Origin: an uncultured Bacteroidia bacterium
Lineage (GTDB): Bacteria; Bacteroidota; Bacteroidia; Bacteroidales; UBA932
Direction of reading: 5' to 3'
Assembly: GCA_902785575.1 (NCBI GenBank)
Contig: CACZZF010000006.1
Span: 62,001 to 126,000 of the forward strand
DNA: 64,000 nucleotides
The position numbers and the translations under genes are program-made. Shown here piece by piece: positions 25,780-34,422 of the stretch. The stretch's first letter is position 1, and each line of letters begins with the position of its first letter. Under the pieces are notes generated by a model that ran no database searches, was not told the origin of the DNA, and saw only the letters and a list, made by a program, of their open reading frames with translations.

Positions 25780-26694
25780 CTAACGCAGCAGGAGCTCAGT
25801 CTTGCCAAGGAAAGACTGGGTCGTGTACGCCTCGATAGTGTAAATGCCAGGAGCGTAACTGGGGATGTCGTTGAGATAGATGCTCAAATCAACCTCCTTC
25901 CCCTCATAATCAACCTCACGAGAAGCGGAAGCGACCATCGTCTGGCCATTGTAAGTGAAAGAAGTCTGATTGCTGTTGGTAAGCAATATTCCCTCCGGAT
26001 CCTTAACACGGATATACACCCTGACGGGACCCTTCGGAGCCAGATCATTCTCAACCAGGCTCAACGAAGCCAACAACCTGACGACCCTGCTACTGCGGTC
26101 AGTAACCTTGTCAGAACTGTTGTAAGCAGCCACACTGAGACCCCTTGACTTGATCACGGAACCAGCCGCGACCTGTCCGGATAGGCTCTCGACCTGACCC
26201 TTCAACTCAGCGTTCTCGGCACGGCTCGACGCGGCCTCCTTACGAGCTGCGGCAGCGTCGGCTGTGAGCTTGTGGTTCAGAGTATTAAGGGAATCAATCT
26301 GAACGATGTAGTTACGCATGATACTCCTCAGAGTTCCGAGCTCTTTCTCGTACTGGCGCATCTTGGCTCGGTTCGTGGCCTCCGTCTTCTGGATCCTCTC
26401 AATCAGCTGGTTGACCTCCTCCCTGGAGGAATCCAACTGGCTGTTGACGGACTCATATTCAGAGGAAAGGCTGTCGTAGTCCCCCTTGAGGGCTATCATT
26501 TGCTGGGTAAGGTCCTCCTTCTCGGCGTTAAGGTCTTTAACGAGGGAAGACTTGGTTGTCCAAACATAGGCGAGACCAGCGGCCATGAGAGCGGCCACGG
26601 CGACAAGCGCCCACATAACATTCTTCAGACTCTTGTTTTTCTGCTCCTGCTCTTCGCGCTGGCGGCGCTCCAGGATGGGATCAATTTCAGACAT
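25780..26694 (-). CDS. Membrane-anchored coiled-coil protein, unknown function
   Basis: 304 aa from ATG 26694; the frame opens further to a TTG at 26715, but that lies at the predicted transcript start. There is one membrane helix at about 25-45. A long coiled coil follows at about 50-190 (many Glu/Lys heptads). The C-terminal beta-rich domain (about 210-304) reads RVYIRVKDPEGILL and YTIEAYTTQSFLGKTELLLR. The layout suggests a periplasmic spacer or scaffold protein. It lies upstream of hemW in an apparent operon. I do not recognise the family. Confidence 0.7.
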   Translation of the reverse strand: MSEIDPILERRQREEQEQKNKSLKNVMWALVAVAALMAAGLAYVWTTKSSLVKDLNAEKEDLTQQMIALKGDYDSLSSEYESVNSQLDSSREEVNQLIERIQKTEATNRAKMRQYEKELGTLRSIMRNYIVQIDSLNTLNHKLTADAAAARKEAASSRAENAELKGQVESLSGQVAAGSVIKSRGLSVAAYNSSDKVTDRSSRVVRLLASLSLVENDLAPKGPVRVYIRVKDPEGILLTNSNQTSFTYNGQTMVASASREVDYEGKEVDLSIYLNDIPSYAPGIYTIEAYTTQSFLGKTELLLR

Positions 26695-26719
26695 ATTATC
26701 GAATTCTTGGTTCAACTTG

Positions 26720-26736
26720 CAAAATTAACAAAACTA
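26720..26736 (-). promoter_or_regulatory. Two tandem -7 boxes for the coiled-coil/hemW operon
   Basis: TAATTTTG at 26720-26727 and TAGTTTTG at 26729-26736, both TAnnTTTG. The proximal one gives a leader of about 22 nt to ATG 26694, supporting that start. Confidence 0.5.
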
Positions 26737-26747
26737 TTTCTTTTTCG

Positions 26748-26755
26748 TATATTTG
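26748..26755 (+). promoter_or_regulatory. -7 box TATATTTG for the 26782 gene
   Basis: Perfect consensus and divergent from the boxes at 26720-26736; leader about 23 nt. Confidence 0.5.
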
Positions 26756-26781
26756 TGCATATCGCAAAAATCGAGCAAAAT

Positions 26782-27267
26782 ATGAGATACCTTATCAGAT
26801 CGCTCAAATACTTCATCTGGTTCGCGTTGATTCTCAGCATCACACTGGCCATTATGGTGGGATTGGGACTGGTTGAGACTGATTCCAACCTGATGTTCCG
26901 GGATGGGATGAAATCAATCTGGCAGATCGCCGCACTATTCTTGGTAGTCTCCCTTGTCTATCCTCTTACCGGATTCAGGAAGAATGAGGCCATCATACCA
27001 GGGGAATACAATGAAGTCAGGGATAAAGTCGTCAGCTTCATGGAATCAAGAGGTTACTACCTGGAGACGGAAGAAGGGGAGATCATGACTTTCAGGCTTC
27101 GCTCAAAAGTCGGAGCGTTTTTCAAAATGCTGGAGGACAGGGTGACTTTCATAAAGGTTCCAGGAGGATTCGAGGTAGAAGGTCTGAGAAAGGAGATTGT
27201 CCGGCTAATCAGTGGACTGGAATTTATATTCAGGAACGAGGCAAATGAAAACTATTCTAAATATTAG
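26782..27267 (+). CDS. Small two-helix membrane protein, unknown
   Basis: 161 aa with two hydrophobic helices (about 10-31 and 45-62) and a soluble C-terminal half (FMESRGYYLETEEGEIMTF). I do not recognise the family. It is followed after 6 nt by the DUF2007-type gene, so the two are probably co-expressed. Confidence 0.65.
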   Translation: MRYLIRSLKYFIWFALILSITLAIMVGLGLVETDSNLMFRDGMKSIWQIAALFLVVSLVYPLTGFRKNEAIIPGEYNEVRDKVVSFMESRGYYLETEEGEIMTFRLRSKVGAFFKMLEDRVTFIKVPGGFEVEGLRKEIVRLISGLEFIFRNEANENYSKY

Positions 27268-27273
27268 AATATT

Positions 27274-27531
27274 ATGAAAAGAGAAGACGATTTCAAGACC
27301 GTGATCACCTTGAACGACGCTATCAGCGCCCAGATGGTGGCCGGCATGCTTAATGAGAACGGGATTCCGGCGGCCGTGTTCGGAGCCGACTCGACAGCGA
27401 TGCTTAACGGTGTCGGTAACATTGACGTCAAGGTCAATGCCAGTGACTATGACGCCGCGATGGAACTGATCAACACGCCAGCGGAAGACACGGAAGAAGA
27501 AGAGAATCCTGAAGAGGAGGAAGAGGCCTAG
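27274..27531 (+). CDS. DUF2007-type small protein
   Basis: 85 aa. The body (FKTVITLNDAISAQMVAGML, then the IDVKVNASDYDAAMELI segment) fits the ferredoxin-like DUF2007 / putative signal-transducing family (PF09413). The last 15 residues are almost all acidic (EEEENPEEEEEA). The function is unknown. It converges on the DUF3109 gene with a 4-nt overlap. Confidence 0.8.
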   Translation: MKREDDFKTVITLNDAISAQMVAGMLNENGIPAAVFGADSTAMLNGVGNIDVKVNASDYDAAMELINTPAEDTEEEENPEEEEEA

Positions 27532-28136
27532 CCCAGGATAACCTTGGCGGCCGCTTCCAGGGCCTCGTAGAAATCCTTCCCGTAAAGGAGGGTCAGTGGT
27601 TCGCGGAGGAACTCGTACACACGGGTTCCTTCGCGTTTTCCTTTTTCAAAAGCGGATTCGCAGAGATGCCAGCGGTGGAGGTTAAGAGCCTGCCCTCCAT
27701 TAGACAATTTCTTGACTCGGATCGGATACAACCAGCAGGAACGTGGTTTACGGAAAGAGCATGAACCGGCGAAGAAACACTTCTCAATTGAACAGAAACA
27801 GTTTCCATCATCGTCGAAAGTGGTGAAAGCGCACTCTCCGGTGCCGTCCACGACCGGGGTGACAATATCTCCGTCACGGTCGATTATGAAAAACCCGTCT
27901 TTGTCAACTTGCGCACGGCCTTGCGGACGCATAAGTCGTGAATATACAGGATATTCCCTCTCAAGATCATCGAGTTCTTCCTCCTCAAGAGGAGCCCCGC
28001 TATCGCCTATCACGCAGCAGATTCCCTTGCAGACAGGGTAATCACAGGCGAAGAACTCTGTCACCACCTCCTCCGAGACCAGGATGTCCCCGATCTGGAT
28101 AATCGTTCCGAAATCATTCTTGCGGCCGTACGACAT
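27528..28136 (-). CDS. DUF3109 family Cys-rich protein
   Basis: 202 aa. It has many cysteines in conserved positions (CDYPVCKGICC near residue 31, CFCSIEKCFFAGSC near 113), consistent with DUF3109 and its YkgJ-like metal-binding relatives. It is common in Bacteroidota as a single-copy gene and probably binds a metal or Fe-S cluster. Its start overlaps the end of the M16-like gene by 23 nt on the same strand, so it is translated from the same message. Confidence 0.85.
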   Translation of the reverse strand: MSYGRKNDFGTIIQIGDILVSEEVVTEFFACDYPVCKGICCVIGDSGAPLEEEELDDLEREYPVYSRLMRPQGRAQVDKDGFFIIDRDGDIVTPVVDGTGECAFTTFDDDGNCFCSIEKCFFAGSCSFRKPRSCWLYPIRVKKLSNGGQALNLHRWHLCESAFEKGKREGTRVYEFLREPLTLLYGKDFYEALEAAAKVILG

Positions 28137-30648
28137 ATTCCACTCTCATTCCTGACGCAAAGGCGTTGAACACATCTTTCACCTTGTCCGCGGTGACACC
28201 TTTTATCTTATCGTTGTAGCCAGTCAGCACATCCTTTCCGGCAGAATACCGCATCAAGATGGCGTCAGCATATTTCAACGGATCGGACAAAGACATTGAA
28301 TATTCATTTGCAAGCAAAGATTTGCAAGAAGCGAGTTCCGCGGCTCCGACCGGTCCGGCGAGAACCTCGTCAATAACCTTCCTGGCGGCGACAAGTGCCT
28401 GCTCCAGATTCTTTTCTCCACTTTCAACTCCCTCAGGTAGACCATATTCCGGGACAGGGGTGAGGATAAACCTCAGATCGGCCAACTCTTTGGGGAATGT
28501 GGCGAAACTGTCTTCCATGTCCACATGGAAACCATAACCTGCCATCTCTCCAGAAAGCCGTCTCGACAACGAGAGGCCGGCTATCTTGAAGGCCATGAAA
28601 GTCTCGGTTGAGAACGGATGGTCCGCGGCAAGGCCAACGCTTATTCTGGCAGGGGCGCCTTCAGCTGAATATGAGATAGTTCCGCTTCTTAAAGCAAGAG
28701 AAACAGAAGGACGGGGAGAGGCTGTCTTGCTGACCCGGAAACTACCGAGAGCCTTGGCCAGATATTTCTGTACCGCATCCGTAGACAACTCTCCTAGAAG
28801 GATGATGACACCGTCAGAGCATCTTAAGAACTCCTTGGAGAAAAATGACTCCGCATCAGACAAGGTAGAGGGAGTGAGACCCGAATGTGACTTCACATCG
28901 GAATAGACATTGCCGGGATACATCAAGCTGTCAAGCTCAGCGGGAGGAAGCATAGAGAGTTCCATCTGACGGTAAGCTTCGAAACCTGAATAATCCGCCT
29001 TCCTGTTATTCGCCATAGAGAGCAATGCCTTGACAACTAAAGCCAGGCTGCCCTTGGGGGCCATTCCGGAGATTCTCAGGTCGGATGCAGAAACCCTTGT
29101 CTCCATGCTTACTCCGTTGGCTTTCAACACCTTCTCAAAATCTCCCGGATTAAGGCCGGCTATTTTGTGGAGTCCGATCATGTCTGAGAAAAACGCTCCC
29201 TCGCCTGCTGGAAGATCACGGACAGTGGAGAATCCCCCTTTTATCATCATGGAATAAGCGAACCTGTCTCCAATCGGCATCTTCTTATAAATGACTCGCA
29301 TGCCATTGGCAAAGGTCCACATTTCGCCGCCGGAGACAGGCTCCGTGGCAATATTTTTCAATTTGGTCTTTCCCCTGTCGGAACTGAATTCAACCGTGTC
29401 TTTAGCGGACACATTCCACTTGAATGTCGGTTTTTCAAGCATCGTCACGACGTTCCAGGTGGACTTGAACATCATCTGGTATACCCATTCGTCATACTCG
29501 TCCGGACTGCCGGTCCATCTCACAGTGGCGTTGTCGTCATCTCCCAAAAGCGCGGATGTGTAGTTGTTGAATAGGGAAACCTCAGTGTCGATAGGCATAT
29601 TCCTGGTCGAGAAATACTTGACCTTTGTGGAAGAGAGGGCAAGATCTGAACCGGTAAGGTAGTTGGAGACGCATTGGCGTACCATTTCATCATTGGTCTG
29701 AGGCTGGATCAACGTCCCGAGGACCGACTCCCTGAAAGTCCTGTACTCATCCTTCCCGACGCCTTTCGATCCAAGCTCGGCGATGGTTGACGAAAGCGCC
29801 ATCGTGGCTGGAATCAATTGATCCTCAGGCATTACCAGCCGTATAATAAAATGCTCATCTCTGGAAGTCTCGGCGCTTCCGACGCTATTAACTTCCATAT
29901 TCCTGACCGGAATATTCCTGGAGATCAGAGAAGCCATAAGGCGGTCTTTGACCAATTCGGCCAGCTCCATCGAAAATAATTTCGAGATGAAAGGCTGAAT
30001 AGTGTTCATCTGGGCTGCCGGAGTCCTTTGGGAACGGAAATCCACCTCCACAGACGCGACGTCAGATGGTTCAAATGACCATCCGATCCCATCGGAAGGC
30101 TCCAATTTGTACTCAGGTGCTTGGTAAGAGGTGACTCTTGACGGGACCATCAAGGAGAACACCTTCATTTTTTCTATTATCTCGGCCGGCTTGATGTCTC
30201 CGGAAACAATCACCGCATGAGGCCTGGGCTGAGTGGCGATGATATCGAAGAGCATCAGCAGCGTCGTGTCAGCGGCGGCGACATCGAACATGGGAACATC
30301 ATCGAAACGGAACAGGGTGGCGTCATCAAGATAAGAAATATAGCCTTCAGGACGGCATCCGATCCCTTTTCGGGAGAGGAACTCATGAGGGATTGTCTTA
30401 TTGAAATGGGGTAACGAAGTGAGTTCAGACCGGGCGGCGAGGGTGTCCGTCATCCCCTTCCTGACAAGGGCGAAATCAGCCACTCCTTTCATTGTTGTGT
30501 TGGTCACGAGATAGTAAGAGATACCGTTCGCCAGCTCGCCTTTGGTGATAGTCGCGTCTTTCTGTAAAGCAGGCAGATTCTGTGCTGGCATATTTATTGA
30601 AAAGCCTAGCAAGACAGAACAAAGGACATATGTGAAAAAACGCCGCAT
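28114..30648 (-). CDS. M16-like protein lacking the zinc-site motif
   Basis: 844 aa with signal peptide 1-22. The architecture matches two M16 (insulinase/pitrilysin) modules: repeated alpha-beta halves with GVGKDEYRTFRESVLG, FANGMRVIYKKMP and ALVVKALLSM. However, the N-terminal HxxEH zinc signature that should follow the first strand is missing; the region reads SLPHFNKTIPHEFLSRKGIG. It therefore cannot be a classical M16 protease and may be a pseudo-enzyme partner. It is not obviously broken: one long open frame without stops. Confidence 0.8.
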   Translation of the reverse strand: MRRFFTYVLCSVLLGFSINMPAQNLPALQKDATITKGELANGISYYLVTNTTMKGVADFALVRKGMTDTLAARSELTSLPHFNKTIPHEFLSRKGIGCRPEGYISYLDDATLFRFDDVPMFDVAAADTTLLMLFDIIATQPRPHAVIVSGDIKPAEIIEKMKVFSLMVPSRVTSYQAPEYKLEPSDGIGWSFEPSDVASVEVDFRSQRTPAAQMNTIQPFISKLFSMELAELVKDRLMASLISRNIPVRNMEVNSVGSAETSRDEHFIIRLVMPEDQLIPATMALSSTIAELGSKGVGKDEYRTFRESVLGTLIQPQTNDEMVRQCVSNYLTGSDLALSSTKVKYFSTRNMPIDTEVSLFNNYTSALLGDDDNATVRWTGSPDEYDEWVYQMMFKSTWNVVTMLEKPTFKWNVSAKDTVEFSSDRGKTKLKNIATEPVSGGEMWTFANGMRVIYKKMPIGDRFAYSMMIKGGFSTVRDLPAGEGAFFSDMIGLHKIAGLNPGDFEKVLKANGVSMETRVSASDLRISGMAPKGSLALVVKALLSMANNRKADYSGFEAYRQMELSMLPPAELDSLMYPGNVYSDVKSHSGLTPSTLSDAESFFSKEFLRCSDGVIILLGELSTDAVQKYLAKALGSFRVSKTASPRPSVSLALRSGTISYSAEGAPARISVGLAADHPFSTETFMAFKIAGLSLSRRLSGEMAGYGFHVDMEDSFATFPKELADLRFILTPVPEYGLPEGVESGEKNLEQALVAARKVIDEVLAGPVGAAELASCKSLLANEYSMSLSDPLKYADAILMRYSAGKDVLTGYNDKIKGVTADKVKDVFNAFASGMRVEYVVRPQE

Positions 30649-30666
30649 TTCATGTACCTCTTATCG

Positions 30667-30674
30667 CAAAAATA
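30667..30674 (-). promoter_or_regulatory. -7 box TATTTTTG for the M16-like gene
   Basis: TAnnTTTG with a weak -33 ATTG at 30696-30699. Leader about 15 nt. Confidence 0.45.
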
Positions 30675-30708
30675 ATGAATAATGTGCGATTGACGCAATT
30701 TTTTTTAC

Positions 30709-30716
30709 TACATTTG
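30709..30716 (+). promoter_or_regulatory. -7 box TACATTTG for the TPR protein gene
   Basis: TAnnTTTG consensus, leader about 42 nt to ATG 30762. Divergent from the M16 box. Confidence 0.5.
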
Positions 30717-30761
30717 TCTCCGTTCGCCTTAAGAAAAAGTTGAACCAAAATACATTGAAGG

Positions 30762-31700
30762 ATGAAAAAAATTATTCTCGCAATCGCTTCTCTGGTCATG
30801 GCAGCCGGAATCGCTTCCGCCCAGGACATGGCTCAGGCTACTGAACTCTACAACAATGGCGCCACAGCCATCACTTTGAAAAACTGGACCGAGGCCCTCG
30901 ATTATTTCCAGAAGGCTCTCGCGATGGGGACCGAGATCGGTGAGGAAGCCAACGAATTGGTCACCAATTGCAAGAACGCTATCCCCGGTGTTTCCCTTCA
31001 GATAGCGAAGGATCTCATCAGGGACGCCAAATATGATGAGGCTGCTCCCAAGCTTGAGGCCGCCGCTAAGATCGCTGAGGAATATGGCAACGAGGAGGTC
31101 GCCACGGAGGCCAAGGAACTTGTTCCTCAGATGTGGCTCCAGAAAGGCGTGGACGCCTTGAAGCTCAAGGACTTCGGAGAGGCCGCTGACGGATTCTCGA
31201 AATCCTATGCGATCGACACGACCGCCGGCAAGACCGCCCTTTATCTCGGACAGGCTCTTTCACAACTTGGCAAGACTAACGAGGCTGTCGAGGCTTTCCA
31301 GCACGCCGCATGGAATGGCGAGAGTGAGGCCGCTTTGGGGCAGATCTCCAACATCTATGTAAAGGAAGCCAATGTCGCTCTCAAGGCCCAGAAGTACGCC
31401 GACGCCGTCAAGGCGGCTGATAAAGCCAACTCCTACGCTGAGAACGCCAACGCTTACCTGATCGCCGGCCAGTCCTCACAGAAGTTGAACAAGAACGCTG
31501 ACGCCATCAAGAACTTCGAGAAGTACCTCGAGCTCAAGCCGACCGCTTCCAACGCCAACGCTATCACCTACACCGTGGCTGCCCTTTATCAGGGACAGAA
31601 GAACAACGCCAAGGCCATCGAGTATTACAAGAAGGTCCAAAACGACGCCAAGTTCGGCGCCCAGGCCAAGCAGCAGATCACCGCTCTCGGCGGGAAATAA
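30762..31700 (+). CDS. Secreted tetratricopeptide repeat protein
   Basis: 312 aa with signal peptide 1-20 (MKKIILAIASLVMAAGIASA). The rest is about six to seven TPR helical pairs, e.g. NWTEALDYFQKAL, NEAVEAFQHAAW, NADAIKNFEKYLEL and NAKAIEYYKKVQ. It is probably a periplasmic scaffold. The stop codon overlaps the ATG of the U32 gene (TAATG), so both are in one operon. Confidence 0.88.
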   Translation: MKKIILAIASLVMAAGIASAQDMAQATELYNNGATAITLKNWTEALDYFQKALAMGTEIGEEANELVTNCKNAIPGVSLQIAKDLIRDAKYDEAAPKLEAAAKIAEEYGNEEVATEAKELVPQMWLQKGVDALKLKDFGEAADGFSKSYAIDTTAGKTALYLGQALSQLGKTNEAVEAFQHAAWNGESEAALGQISNIYVKEANVALKAQKYADAVKAADKANSYAENANAYLIAGQSSQKLNKNADAIKNFEKYLELKPTASNANAITYTVAALYQGQKNNAKAIEYYKKVQNDAKFGAQAKQQITALGGK

Positions 31701-33739
31701 TGATCGGACTTGAACTTCTCGCTCCGGCGAGGAACGCTGACATCGGCATCGCGGCCATCGACTGCGGTGCCGATGCGGTATATATCGCCGGGCCGGAGTT
31801 CGGGGCAAGACAGGATGCGGGCAACTCCCTTGAGGATGTCCGTCGTCTTTGTGAATATGCCCACAGATTCGGGGTCAGGATATTCTTGACCCTCAACACA
31901 ATTCTTTACGATTCGGAACTACCTGAGGCTGAGCGTATTCTTCATGATGCTGCCAAGGCTGGCGTAGATGCCATTATCGCCCAGGATCTGGCGGTATTCG
32001 AGATCCTTCGCTCCGCCCTTCGACAAGCTCATGGCAGCGCTCAGGATGACATTGAGATTCACGCGTCGACGCAATGCGCCATCAGGACTCCTGAACAAGC
32101 CAGGTTTTACGAGAGTCTCGGCGCTTCAAGGATTGTACTTGAGCGTCAACTGTCCCTGGACCAGATCAAGGCGATCAGGGATGCTGTAAGCTGCGAACTG
32201 GAGTTCTTTGTTCACGGGGCGCTTTGCGTCTGCTACAGCGGGCAGTGTTACATGTCCGAAGCTGTCGCTGGCAGAAGCGCCAACCGGGGAGCTTGCGTAC
32301 AAGCGTGCAGGTCACTTTACGACCTGGAGGACAGCACTGGGAAGATTCTAGTCAAGGACAAAGCACTGTTGTCTCTTAAAGATTACAACCTGATCGGGCG
32401 GCTCTCAGACCTTGCCGAAGCCGGGATATGTTCTTTCAAAATCGAAGGCAGACTCAAGAATATCTCTTATGTTCGTAACACCGTCAGGGCATATTCAAAG
32501 GCCCTTGACGAACTCGTGGCAGCGCATCCTGACAAGTATCGCAGGGCTTCTTTCGGCAGGGTCGAAGGAGGTTTCATTCCTGACCTCAGAAAGACTTTCA
32601 ACCGTGGATACACTGAGTTGTTCATAGATGGAAAGAGAGGCAAATGGTCTTCGATGGACGCTCCAAAGTCCGTCGGAGAAGTAATAGGAACAGTCATCAA
32701 TATTAGGGCCGGACGGCCGTCCGAGCCCGGCCGCGTCCATTCTCGCTTCGCCCTTCGACGCAGCTCAGGGCTTGCTGCGGCTGAGTACGGCCTAAGCTCG
32801 GAGGCCGCTCCGGCGAAAAATATGGAAGTGACTGTAAAGTTGGACAATCCGGCGACGGTGCTGCGCAACGGCGACGGCTTCACTTTCAGTCCAAAGGACG
32901 GAGGCGAGATCAGAGGATTCCGAGGTGACGTCTGCGAAGGATCGAGAATCATCTGCCGAGATGTGCCAGGGCTATACGTCGGAGCCAGACTTCGCCGGAA
33001 CCTTAGCGCCTCCTTCGAGAAAGAGCTCGAAACCAACCTCCCCACCCGCCGCATACCAGTATCAGTTTCATTAGTGTTCGATGATCCGTCTGCGACAAGC
33101 GCTATAAATGTTAAGGCGGAAAGTGAGGATGGCAGGGTTGTGGAGTTCGACGTTGACGGGGGCGAGCAGGAAGCAACGAATCGGGAGCGGATGGAGGCGA
33201 TGTTCCATTCGCAGATTGAAAAGGCCACAGGATTATATTCATTCATCCTAACAAGCTTGGATTCAAGTGGTTCCGCCGGAAAACTGCCCTTCATGTCCGC
33301 ATCCGCCATCAATGGCATCCGCCGGGAGATCGCCCAAAGGCTGGATCAGATGGAGTGCGGCAATTGTCATCCTGAACATAGTGAAGGATCTGTGGCAGAA
33401 GAACACGTCTTATATTCAGAATCCATTGATTATAAATCAAATATCTCCAACAGAGTCGCACGTGAAATCCTCCAAGAACTTGGAGCGAAGGAAATCGAGG
33501 ATGCCTTCGAGCTGACTCATCGGCAAGGAGCCGAGCTGATGAGGAGCAAATACTGCATCCGACATGAGCTCGGCCTATGCCTGAAAGATTCTTCGACCTC
33601 CGGCCCTTCGGCAGGCTCAGGGCAGGCCCTAAGAATGACAAAGGGGAATCTGTTTCTCGTCAACAACGGCCGGCGCTACCGCTTGGGCTTCGACTGTGCC
33701 CGATGCGAGATGACCGTCGGAGTCGTTTTCGAGGCTTGA
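31700..33739 (+). CDS. Peptidase U32 family protein
   Basis: 679 aa. U32 signature regions are EFFVHGALCVCYSGQCYMS and GRSANRGACVQACR, with further conserved cysteines at the C-terminus (FDCARCEM). U32 proteins include collagenase-like proteins and the TrhP/RlhA RNA-hydroxylation factors, so an RNA-modifying role is as likely as proteolysis. It is longer than usual because four palindromic elements are translated inside it: about residues 101-117, 337-372, 556-564 and 629-647. Its 3' end overlaps the convergent DUF2442 gene by 64 nt. Confidence 0.88.
   Translation: MIGLELLAPARNADIGIAAIDCGADAVYIAGPEFGARQDAGNSLEDVRRLCEYAHRFGVRIFLTLNTILYDSELPEAERILHDAAKAGVDAIIAQDLAVFEILRSALRQAHGSAQDDIEIHASTQCAIRTPEQARFYESLGASRIVLERQLSLDQIKAIRDAVSCELEFFVHGALCVCYSGQCYMSEAVAGRSANRGACVQACRSLYDLEDSTGKILVKDKALLSLKDYNLIGRLSDLAEAGICSFKIEGRLKNISYVRNTVRAYSKALDELVAAHPDKYRRASFGRVEGGFIPDLRKTFNRGYTELFIDGKRGKWSSMDAPKSVGEVIGTVINIRAGRPSEPGRVHSRFALRRSSGLAAAEYGLSSEAAPAKNMEVTVKLDNPATVLRNGDGFTFSPKDGGEIRGFRGDVCEGSRIICRDVPGLYVGARLRRNLSASFEKELETNLPTRRIPVSVSLVFDDPSATSAINVKAESEDGRVVEFDVDGGEQEATNRERMEAMFHSQIEKATGLYSFILTSLDSSGSAGKLPFMSASAINGIRREIAQRLDQMECGNCHPEHSEGSVAEEHVLYSESIDYKSNISNRVAREILQELGAKEIEDAFELTHRQGAELMRSKYCIRHELGLCLKDSSTSGPSAGSGQALRMTKGNLFLVNNGRRYRLGFDCARCEMTVGVVFEA
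32001..32050 (+). repeat. Family A in-frame element 1 in the U32 gene
   Basis: AGATCCTTCGCTCCGCCCTT...CAAGCTCA...CAGGATGAC; translated as ILRSALRQAHGSAQDD. It joins the A ends (AGATCCTTCG, CAGGATGAC) to a B-like CGACAAGCTCA centre. Confidence 0.75.
32708..32815 (+). repeat. Family C in-frame element in the U32 gene
   Basis: 108 bp (36 codons), the reverse complement of GH2 6872-6977. It begins with the CGGACGGCCGTCCG palindrome. Translated as GRPSEPGRVHSRFALRRSSG and onward without a stop. Confidence 0.87.
33366..33391 (+). repeat. Family A half-element 2 in the U32 gene
   Basis: GTCATCCTGAACATAGTGAA plus GGATCT, translated as CHPEHSEGS. Confidence 0.7.
33586..33639 (+). repeat. Family A in-frame element 3 in the U32 gene
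   Basis: 54 bp (18 codons) from AGATTCTTCG to AAGAATGAC with an inner CTTCGGCAGGCTCAGG; translated as DSSTSGPSAGSGQALRMT. Confidence 0.75.
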
Positions 33740-34143
33740 AAATCCACTTTTGAATAAATTGCTCCCAGAGACCTAATAGCATTCTGGATTGAAAGAACTC
33801 TTTTAGGTGAAGGAGTCTTGAAACCGTTGACATAGTCACGGATTAGGGTCGGATTGATTCCGGCGAACTTGCCGAAGCCAGAGATATTGATCTCACTATG
33901 ACTCATAAAGAAAGCTTGAAGATGAGTGGGGATGGCATCTTCGTATTCGAAGCTTTCGAAACTGACATCAACCCCAAGCTCCGGCCAATGGATACCCTCA
34001 AAGCCAAATCTATAAGCATTTCGCTGATCTTCAGAAGCTTCCGCAAGCTCAGGATACCAAGCCAGCGACTGCTTCAATTCTCTACCCTCAGAATCTTCCC
34101 CATACAAGAACCTCTTGTCAAACCAGATTTTCCTGATCTCCAT
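33676..34143 (-). CDS. DUF2442/HTH protein, putative antitoxin-like partner
   Basis: 155 aa. The N-terminal part resembles DUF2442 (SLAWYPELAEASEDQRNAYRF, GIHWPELGVDVS). The C-terminal part looks like a small DNA-binding HTH (ISGFGKFAGINPTLIRDYVNG). Paired with a DUF4160 gene immediately upstream (26 nt overlap), it fits the DUF4160-DUF2442 gene pairs seen in many bacteria and suspected to be toxin-antitoxin modules. No toxicity evidence can be drawn from sequence. Confidence 0.75.
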   Translation of the reverse strand: MEIRKIWFDKRFLYGEDSEGRELKQSLAWYPELAEASEDQRNAYRFGFEGIHWPELGVDVSFESFEYEDAIPTHLQAFFMSHSEINISGFGKFAGINPTLIRDYVNGFKTPSPKRVLSIQNAIRSLGAIYSKVDFQASKTTPTVISHRAQSKPKR

Positions 34144-34387
34144 ATTTTTTGTTTTTAAAGAAAACCTCCCAACTGTTCACAATGGTTTCCCTATTCTCTT
34201 CCAAAACAGCTTCAATCCTCTTAAGATCACCAGCCTTGATTCCTTTGGAATACCTTTGAACAAACCTCTCGCCTTCCAAATCGTACACCGCATATCCTTC
34301 AGCTCCTTCAATGTGGACGTGAATCGGTTTATGTTCCCTGCTGAAAAAGAAGTAGGTGAAACCAAATAATCTGAAAACTTCAGGCAT
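34118..34387 (-). CDS. DUF4160 family protein
   Basis: 89 aa. Typical DUF4160 features: a short beta region FTYFFFSREHKPIHVHI with a conserved HVH, a middle YDLEGERF strand, and a C-terminal helix ending IVNSWEVFF. It overlaps the DUF2442 gene by 26 nt. A TATTTTTG box at 34389-34396 sits only 1 nt upstream of the ATG, so the promoter may be coincidental or the message leaderless. Confidence 0.82.
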   Translation of the reverse strand: MPEVFRLFGFTYFFFSREHKPIHVHIEGAEGYAVYDLEGERFVQRYSKGIKAGDLKRIEAVLEENRETIVNSWEVFFKNKKYGDQENLV

Positions 34388-34422
34388 ACAAAAATAGGTA
34401 TTAAAATTGACACTAACAAATA

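Noticed and set aside
26272..26781. Long N-terminal extension of the small membrane protein at 26782
   Set aside because: It would run antisense through the coiled-coil gene and across both promoters; ATG 26782 follows a TATATTTG box.
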